Assembly: GCA_002366685.1 (NCBI GenBank)
Contig: DFBP01000253.1
Location: 1 to 18,571 of the forward strand
Direction of reading: 5' to 3'
Length of the DNA: 18,571 nucleotides
Origin: Rhodobacterales bacterium UBA3077
GTDB taxonomy: Bacteria; Pseudomonadota; Alphaproteobacteria; Rhodobacterales; Rhodobacteraceae
Positions 14,860 through 18,571 of the stretch are shown here, in pieces (position 1 is the stretch's first letter; each line of letters opens with the position of its first letter). The position numbers were made by a program, and so were the translations under genes. The notes under the pieces were generated by a model. That model worked only from the letters and a program-made list of their open reading frames with translations, did not search any database and was not told the origin of the DNA.

Positions 14860-15522
14860 CTAAACGATCTTTGGAGTCAACGTGCGTCCGGCAAGATTGC
14901 TGTTGCGCCGTTTTTGAATGATCCACTCGGCGAATGCCAGATGAAGCGGCCATGCGGCAACCTGCGTGGCTTCAAAAAGCATATCATGCCCCTCTTCCCC
15001 CAAAATCAGGACCATTGGTAGCAGAATAAGGCTCAGTGTCGCGGCTGGCAGAGATATCAAATAGGCGCGGGTCATCCATTCGCCGTGGCGCACAAAGTTC
15101 CGTTGCCGCATCGCGCGCAACCCGATGATTATCGCCACAGCCCAAAAGCTGGAGGATATCAACCGCCCCCAGTAGAGCAGCGGGCTGCTAATATCCGGGT
15201 GCATCAAGGTCATCCAAATTCCGGCCACAGCGCCCAGCACACCTAGCGGGGCAATCACCCGCCCGCTCCGGCGGTGAAACCGCGGAAACCGCGCCCGTGT
15301 GCCGGGCAAAACCTGCAAGGCCCCCAAAACCAAAAAGGCAAGGCTGCCGAAAATATGCAAAAGCAACGGAACGCGGTCCACATAATCGCTGACAAACGCC
15401 AGCGCAAATTGACCCGCAACCATAATCTCGACCATACGGGCGGTGCCAAACCCCAGCGGAATCACAAAGATCAGCCCCAAAAATATTGGCAATAGTTTTC
15501 CGTTCACAGGCGAAGGTCCCAT
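14860..15522 (-). CDS. DUF2306-type integral membrane protein
   Basis: 220-residue hydrophobic protein. The segment LLLHIFGSLAFLVLGALQ (~53-70) followed by PRFHRRSGRVIAPLGVLGAV (~79-98) matches the DUF2306 pattern (H in a helix, then HR..GR). A second family-like segment is RNFVRHGEWMTRAYLISL (~145-162). Five to seven membrane segments are expected. No catalytic motif is visible and the role is unknown; conserved His could bind haem or metal, but that is inference. The start is well supported by AAGGA upstream of the ATG. It lies 102 nt downstream of the XRE regulator on the same strand and may be co-transcribed with it. Confidence 0.7.
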   Translation of the reverse strand: MGPSPVNGKLLPIFLGLIFVIPLGFGTARMVEIMVAGQFALAFVSDYVDRVPLLLHIFGSLAFLVLGALQVLPGTRARFPRFHRRSGRVIAPLGVLGAVAGIWMTLMHPDISSPLLYWGRLISSSFWAVAIIIGLRAMRQRNFVRHGEWMTRAYLISLPAATLSLILLPMVLILGEEGHDMLFEATQVAAWPLHLAFAEWIIQKRRNSNLAGRTLTPKIV

Positions 15523-15624
15523 GGTGAATTCCTTTCAATAGGAGGTTTATTCCGGCCGCAGTTCCCCTGCCCTCTGAATAGAGGTTGTTCATCAAATCCG
15601 GATATTGGTATTTATATTAGTAGG

Positions 15625-15843
15625 TTAACTGGCCTCATCGATGTTGAAGACATCCTCCAGAGGTTTGTCAAAAACCCGCGAAATCAGAATTGCCAGCTCC
15701 AGAGTCGGTGAATATTTCGCGTTCTCAATCGCTACAATGGTCTGGCGGGTCACGTTGACACGTTCGGCCAGATCTTTTTGGGTCATTTCGTCCGCATCGA
15801 ATCTAAGGCGTCGAATATTATTCGTGATTTTCAACTTGCCCAT
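15625..15843 (-). CDS. Small XRE/Cro-type HTH regulator (YozG-like)
   Basis: 72-residue protein that is nearly all helix-turn-helix: NNIRRLRFDADEMTQKDLAE (~8-27) and VNVTRQTIVAIENAKYSPTL (~29-48), then LELAILISRVFDKPLEDVFN. This is the compact one-domain Cro/XRE type often paired with small membrane proteins. It starts 3 nt after the stop of the upstream membrane-protein gene, so the two are almost surely co-transcribed. It probably binds DNA as a dimer and may repress its own operon; the inverted repeats at 16346-16394 are candidate operators. Confidence 0.88.
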   Translation of the reverse strand: MGKLKITNNIRRLRFDADEMTQKDLAERVNVTRQTIVAIENAKYSPTLELAILISRVFDKPLEDVFNIDEAS

Positions 15844-15846
15844 GGC

Positions 15847-16296
15847 TCAATACCCCCGGCGATAGCTGATAAATTTCACAACATCTGATGCCAGCGAACC
15901 CAATGCCATCGAGAAAAAGATGATATTAAACCCCGTAAGGGCAGACCACCCGATCGCAAGGCCGATAATGGTTAAAACAAACCCGCCACCGGCAAAGACC
16001 GCCACAGCAACGAAGCTGCGCATATCGAACATCCTGTCCCGCTCGTCCACCTTAAAGCTGGGCTTGGGGTCGCCGGTAAAGATCGCATAGGCGATGTTAA
16101 ATAGAATTGTGCCACCTATTGTGGCCGCAATCGAAATGGGAATCACCCACACGACCATCCGCGCCCAAACGTTCACCGCATCCGGCCCGTCAAACAGACC
16201 CGCCGCGTTCATTTCAAGCAACTTGAGAATGATGTAAGCATCCACCGACAGGTTGATGAGGATGGATACAACGTTATTTCGGTCTTGATAGGTCAT
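15847..16296 (-). CDS. Small four-helix membrane protein, partner of the XRE regulator
   Basis: 149 residues from ATG 16296 (MTYQDRNNVVSILINLSVDA...). Hydrophobic stretches at roughly 9-29, 45-75, 95-118 and 120-145 suggest four membrane helices. A polar loop near the middle carries DPKPSFKVDERDRMFDMRS. I do not recognise a named family with confidence; it resembles the small DUF2178-like membrane proteins found beside YozG-type regulators. The frame is open to 16323, but AGGA eight bases before the ATG at 16296 supports that start. Function unknown; a membrane signal-sensing or immunity-like role with the regulator is only inference. Confidence 0.7.
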   Translation of the reverse strand: MTYQDRNNVVSILINLSVDAYIILKLLEMNAAGLFDGPDAVNVWARMVVWVIPISIAATIGGTILFNIAYAIFTGDPKPSFKVDERDRMFDMRSFVAVAVFAGGGFVLTIIGLAIGWSALTGFNIIFFSMALGSLASDVVKFISYRRGY

Positions 16297-16345
16297 GGTT
16301 TGGTTCCTGAATAATGGCCACACTTGGCCCGAATGTCTTCCTTTG

Positions 16346-16394
16346 CATACACCATGTATGTGATTCTATTCTTTGTGTCAAATATTTTATACAC
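16346..16394 (-). promoter_or_regulatory. Candidate promoter/operator of the membrane protein-XRE operon
   Basis: Contains an inverted repeat CATACA-CCA-TGTATG (16346-16360) and a second one with GTGT (16375-16378) and ACAC (16391-16394) flanking an A/T-rich core that includes AAATATTT. On the minus strand TTGACA (16382-16377) is followed after 17 nt by TACATG inside the first repeat. A -35/-10 pair overlapping an inverted repeat suits repression by the small XRE protein. The -10 is a poor match. Confidence 0.35.
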
Positions 16395-16800
16395 GGTGAA
16401 TATTATTTCATTCACCCCAATTCATCCGAACCCATCACTAGCCACACCAATTGCGCGGGCTTAACAAGCCTCGCGAGACAACAAGCGACATCCGCACTTC
16501 GTTCACATTTTTGTAGAGTTGGAGGGGGCCGAAAGCCCTGCAAAGGGTGCGATCTCTTGGGGAAAACGCACCCCTTGCAGAGAATAGGCTTGCTCTAGGC
16601 CCATAAGAGCGCGCCAGCTTTCAATGCTCGAAGCCGTGCTTCGAATGAAGGCATACTCCTAAATATCAGCGCTGGCGTCAATCACTATTTTCTTATTTTT
16701 TCGTTTTTGTGGGTTTTATGACATCTTTGTGTAAGTTGTGCGTTGGATTTATTACACCCTTGTATATTCGCACCGGTTTGTGCCATAAAACCACCCATAA

Positions 16801-16816
16801 CGAACAATTTCGAACA
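16801..16816 (+). promoter_or_regulatory. Probable GlpR/DeoR operator
   Basis: Direct repeat CGAACA-ATTT-CGAACA with 10-nt period, i.e. one helical turn, ending 11 nt before the regulator's ATG. CGAACA(T) is the half-site known for GlpR in E. coli. A TATATT -10-like hexamer lies at 16763-16768. This suggests autoregulation by a roadblock close to the start codon. Confidence 0.5.
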
Positions 16817-16827
16817 TAGAGCAGCCA

Positions 16828-17589
16828 ATGGCCCAAAATCTTAGGCATGACGAGATCCTTAAAATCGCCCGCGACCTTGGTAAAGTAACCGTTGATGGCC
16901 TCAGCCGCGAGTTCGAGGTCACAGCCCAGACCATCCGGCGTGATTTAACCGAGCTATGCGATATGGGCCACCTCACCCGCGTGCATGGCGGGGCCATTCC
17001 GCCGTCATCCGTTATCAATCCCGGCTATGAAGAACGTTCACTGCTGGCTGTGCATGAAAAAGAGGCCATGGCCCAGCTTTGCGCCAGCAAAATCCCTGAC
17101 GGCGCCTCATTGTTCCTTAATATCGGCACCACAACCGAGGCCGTGGCCCGCGCGCTTCTGAACCATAAAAACCTGATGGTGATCACCAACAATTTCAACG
17201 TCGCCAAAATTCTGTCAACTTCGCCCCATTCCGAGGTCATCGTAACCGGCGGCGTGTTGCGTCGCTCCGATGGCGGTCTGGTTGGCGATGTCGCCACAGA
17301 AATCATCCGCCAGTTCCGCGTAGATTATGCGGTGATCGGCATCGCCGCCATTGCCGATGATGGCATGCTGCTCGAGCATGACTTTCGCGAAGTGCGCGTG
17401 ACCCAAGCCATCATCGAAAACGCGCGGCAAGCTTTTCTGGTCGCTGACGAAATAAAATTTAACCGCCGCGCGCCAGTGCGGATCGCCAGCCTCGCGGATA
17501 TGGACGCCTTTTTCACCGACAAGGCCCCGCCCGCGCGGCTACAAAAACTGTGTGATGACCATGAAGTTGCCGTGCATATCGCAAAATAG
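16828..17589 (+). CDS. glpR: DeoR-family transcriptional regulator, GlpR-like
   Basis: 253-residue repressor. The N-terminal winged HTH (~5-58) contains LRHDEILKIARDLGKVTVDG and VTAQTIRRDLTELCDMGHL, then the DeoR wing signature RVHGGAI. The C-terminal sugar-phosphate-binding domain has NIGTTTEAVARAL, VIVTGGVLRRSDGGLVGD and a segment close to E. coli GlpR (DDGMLLEHDFREVRVTQAII, then ADEIKF). The likely effector is glycerol-3-phosphate. No glpD, glpF or glycerol ABC gene is in view, so it is either autonomous or separated from its targets; other DeoR specificities remain possible. The start is the ATG at 16828; the SD (AGAG) is weak. Confidence 0.85.
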   Translation: MAQNLRHDEILKIARDLGKVTVDGLSREFEVTAQTIRRDLTELCDMGHLTRVHGGAIPPSSVINPGYEERSLLAVHEKEAMAQLCASKIPDGASLFLNIGTTTEAVARALLNHKNLMVITNNFNVAKILSTSPHSEVIVTGGVLRRSDGGLVGDVATEIIRQFRVDYAVIGIAAIADDGMLLEHDFREVRVTQAIIENARQAFLVADEIKFNRRAPVRIASLADMDAFFTDKAPPARLQKLCDDHEVAVHIAK

Positions 17590-17702
17590 GGCCGCTTGTG
17601 CTGCTTTGTTTTGCGAATTGCCGGATAAAAGTGTATTTGTCTCTTGTAATCAGTACCAGCCTAAGTAAGTTGCTACTCACATCCATGTACGAGGACAAAA
17701 CA

Positions 17703-18200
17703 ATGGCAAAAACATCAAGCGGCTACTCCTTAGCCCAAATACTTCTGCACTGGGCCATCGCGGCCCTGATCGTATTCCAATATGCGGGCCATGAGGCCAT
17801 CGTCGAATTTGTAGAGTTGGTGGGGATCACCGCTGCAAGCTCTGGCGAAGTGCCAACCATGGCCCGCGCCCACGTGCTTGTCGGTATCCTGATCGGCGCG
17901 CTGATGGTTATTCGCGTGATTCTGCGTTTTGTATCGGGCACCCCGGCCCTGCCAAAAGAAGAAACACCGATGATGAAGCTGCTCGCCCACGCAACACATT
18001 TCACGCTGTATGCAGCTCTGTTTTTGATGCCAATGAGCGGTATGGCCGCTTGGTTCGGCCAGGTTGAAACCGCACTGGTCGCGCATAATGTGCTAAAAAT
18101 TGTTCTGCTGGCTTTTGTAGCGCTGCACGTCGCGGCGGCGCTCTATCACCAGCTTATCCTGAAGAACCATCTAATCAAGCGGATGATGAAACCCGAATAA
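17703..18200 (+). CDS. Cytochrome b561 (dihaem b-type membrane cytochrome)
   Basis: 165-residue inner-membrane protein with four helices carrying His in the positions used for haem b: H16 (AQILLHWAIAAL), H57 (ARAHVLVGILIG), H96/H99 (AHATHFTLYAALFLMPMSGM) and H142/H149 (LHVAAALYHQ). The pattern Y-S-x-x-Q-I-L-L-H-W at the start is typical of the bacterial b561 family, which moves electrons between quinol and an acceptor such as superoxide, or serves as a haem b redox partner. The frame is open from 17598, but GAGGA (17691-17695) seven bases before the ATG at 17703 sets the start. It lies 113 nt after glpR on the same strand; co-transcription is possible. Confidence 0.9.
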   Translation: MAKTSSGYSLAQILLHWAIAALIVFQYAGHEAIVEFVELVGITAASSGEVPTMARAHVLVGILIGALMVIRVILRFVSGTPALPKEETPMMKLLAHATHFTLYAALFLMPMSGMAAWFGQVETALVAHNVLKIVLLAFVALHVAAALYHQLILKNHLIKRMMKPE

Positions 18201-18206
18201 ATAGAC

Positions 18207-18235
18207 TGCGCCGGCGGAGTTTCCTCGCCGGCGCA
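18207..18235. terminator. Bidirectional terminator-like hairpin between b561 and the porin gene
   Basis: Perfect 10-bp stem TGCGCCGGCG (18207-18216) / CGCCGGCGCA (18226-18235) with a 9-nt loop, between two convergent genes: 6 nt after the b561 stop and 32 nt beyond the stop of the minus-strand gene. There is no clear U-tract on either strand, so efficiency is uncertain. Confidence 0.6.
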
Positions 18236-18267
18236 TCTCAATTTCCAGTCATGACGTCTTCGGTGAC

Positions 18268-18571
18268 TTACATTTGAAACGCGAAGTTCACACCAAGACC
18301 AAGTGCGGTATTATCTTCCCATGTCCCGGCTGCGCCTGAGGAATCGCCGATCCAAATGTATTTGGCACCGCCCGTTATTTTGGTTGAACCCATTGTGTAG
18401 GTCAGGCCAGCTCCCAAGCTAAAGAAACCATCGGTTGGGGCCAAGGGGGATGGCTCACCACCCAGATTCTCTTCATATCCAACAGTAACCGCAGCTGAAA
18501 GCGTATCGGACAGTTTGCGGCCGACACCAAGGTTATAAGTGACCCGATCATCGTCATAGTCAACAAGCGAG
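18268..18571 (-). CDS. Outer-membrane beta-barrel protein, FadL/OmpP1-like (C-terminal part only)
   Basis: About 100 residues up to a TAA at 18268-18270; the gene runs off the window end, so the N terminus is missing. The visible part has alternating beta-strand character (DDDRVTYNLGVGRKLSDTLS, SAAVTVGYEENLGG, GLTYTMGSTKITGGAKYIWI, ALGLGVNFAFQM), as in the last strands of a barrel, with a short polar turn between strands. The order strand, GGEPSPLAPTDGF loop, strand, GGAKYIWIGD and final strand matches OmpP1/FadL transporters of Roseobacters, which carry hydrophobic compounds across the outer membrane. The last residue is Met rather than the usual aromatic; Phe lies two positions before. Confidence 0.7.
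   Translation of the reverse strand, partial: SLVDYDDDRVTYNLGVGRKLSDTLSAAVTVGYEENLGGEPSPLAPTDGFFSLGAGLTYTMGSTKITGGAKYIWIGDSSGAAGTWEDNTALGLGVNFAFQM

Larger units (their letters stand above)
16297..16827. other. Long intergenic region with several strong hairpins
   Basis: No convincing protein gene. Apart from the operators at each end it holds four hairpins. H1 is 16454-16475: CGCG+GGCTT pairing with AAGCC+CGCG, one bulged T. H2 is 16538-16580: 14-nt arms, 13 pairs, 15-nt loop. H3 is 16592-16610: GCTCT/AGAGC. H4 is 16617-16652: two 7-bp helices around an internal loop, the inner one TCGAAGC/GCTTCGA. H4 can be re-paired as an outer stem CGCCAGC (16612-16618) / GCTGGCG (16671-16677). A T-rich stretch (16687-16707) follows on the plus strand. 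This may be a structured RNA, an mRNA leader, or remains of an inserted element. I recognise no known RNA family. Confidence 0.45.

Noticed and set aside
15571..15584. Small hairpin CCTCT-GAAT-AGAGG downstream of the XRE gene
   Set aside because: Only 5 bp and no U-tract on either strand; too weak to call a terminator.
16314..16598. 94-residue plus-strand open frame in the intergenic region
   Set aside because: No RBS and no recognisable sequence, and it overlaps the inverted repeats and hairpins that better explain the region.
16454..16748. Integron attC-like ends (GCTTAAC near 16459 and GTTGGAT near 16742)
   Set aside because: They match the degenerate core motifs, but the spacing is ~290 nt, longer than known attC sites, the arms between do not pair as attC requires, and no integrase or cassette array is present.
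17598..17702. 35-residue N-terminal extension of cytochrome b561
   Set aside because: The extension is not typical of the family, and GAGGA sits at correct spacing before the ATG at 17703.

Overview
The window looks like chromosomal DNA of an alphaproteobacterium of the Rhodobacterales (Roseobacter/Rhodobacter type). The main reason is the block ccoGHIS, ccoNOQP, fnrL and divergent hemN, which in this order is characteristic of that group. Protein signatures agree: a cbb3 oxidase, an FnrL with four N-terminal cysteines, a GlpR-type regulator and a FadL-like porin. No rRNA, tRNA, CRISPR array or intact mobile element was seen.

Layout. Positions 1-503 hold the 3' end of thrS (+), followed by two back-to-back terminators. 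569-1387 (-) encodes an extremely alanine-rich, membrane-anchored repeat protein. 1525-3189 (-) is a fused two-domain iron(III)-type ABC permease, divergent from kynU (kynureninase, 3253-4479, +). 4476-8724 (-) is ccoG-ccoH-ccoI-ccoS, the assembly and copper-delivery operon for cbb3 oxidase. 9104-12510 (-) is ccoN-ccoO-ccoQ-ccoP, the oxidase itself. 12632-13381 (-) is fnrL, the oxygen sensor, and 13466-14821 (+) is hemN, oxygen-independent coproporphyrinogen III oxidase. 14860-16296 (-) holds a small four-helix membrane protein, an XRE regulator and a DUF2306-type membrane protein. 16297-16827 is a long intergenic region with strong hairpins. 16828-17589 (+) is a GlpR-like DeoR regulator, 17703-18200 (+) is a cytochrome b561, and 18268-18571 (-) is the C-terminal end of a FadL/OmpP1-like outer-membrane protein.

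How it works together. 4476-14821 is a low-oxygen respiration island. Perfect FNR boxes of the form TTGAT-N4-ATCAA lie upstream of ccoG, upstream of ccoN and between fnrL and hemN. FnrL should therefore switch on the oxidase, its maturation machinery and anaerobic haem synthesis when oxygen falls, and probably also controls itself.

The most interesting unexplained item is a fourth, one-mismatch FNR box at 9013-9026, in the gap between the ccoNOQP terminator and ccoG. It is followed at the same distance as in the other promoters by a -10-like hexamer, then by three hairpins, a C-rich unpaired stretch and a U-tract terminator. This has the layout of an FNR-controlled small RNA of about 128 nt on the minus strand. 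A second structured region, 16454-16677, has no gene and no assigned function. All functional calls come from reading sequence and motifs; no database search was done.
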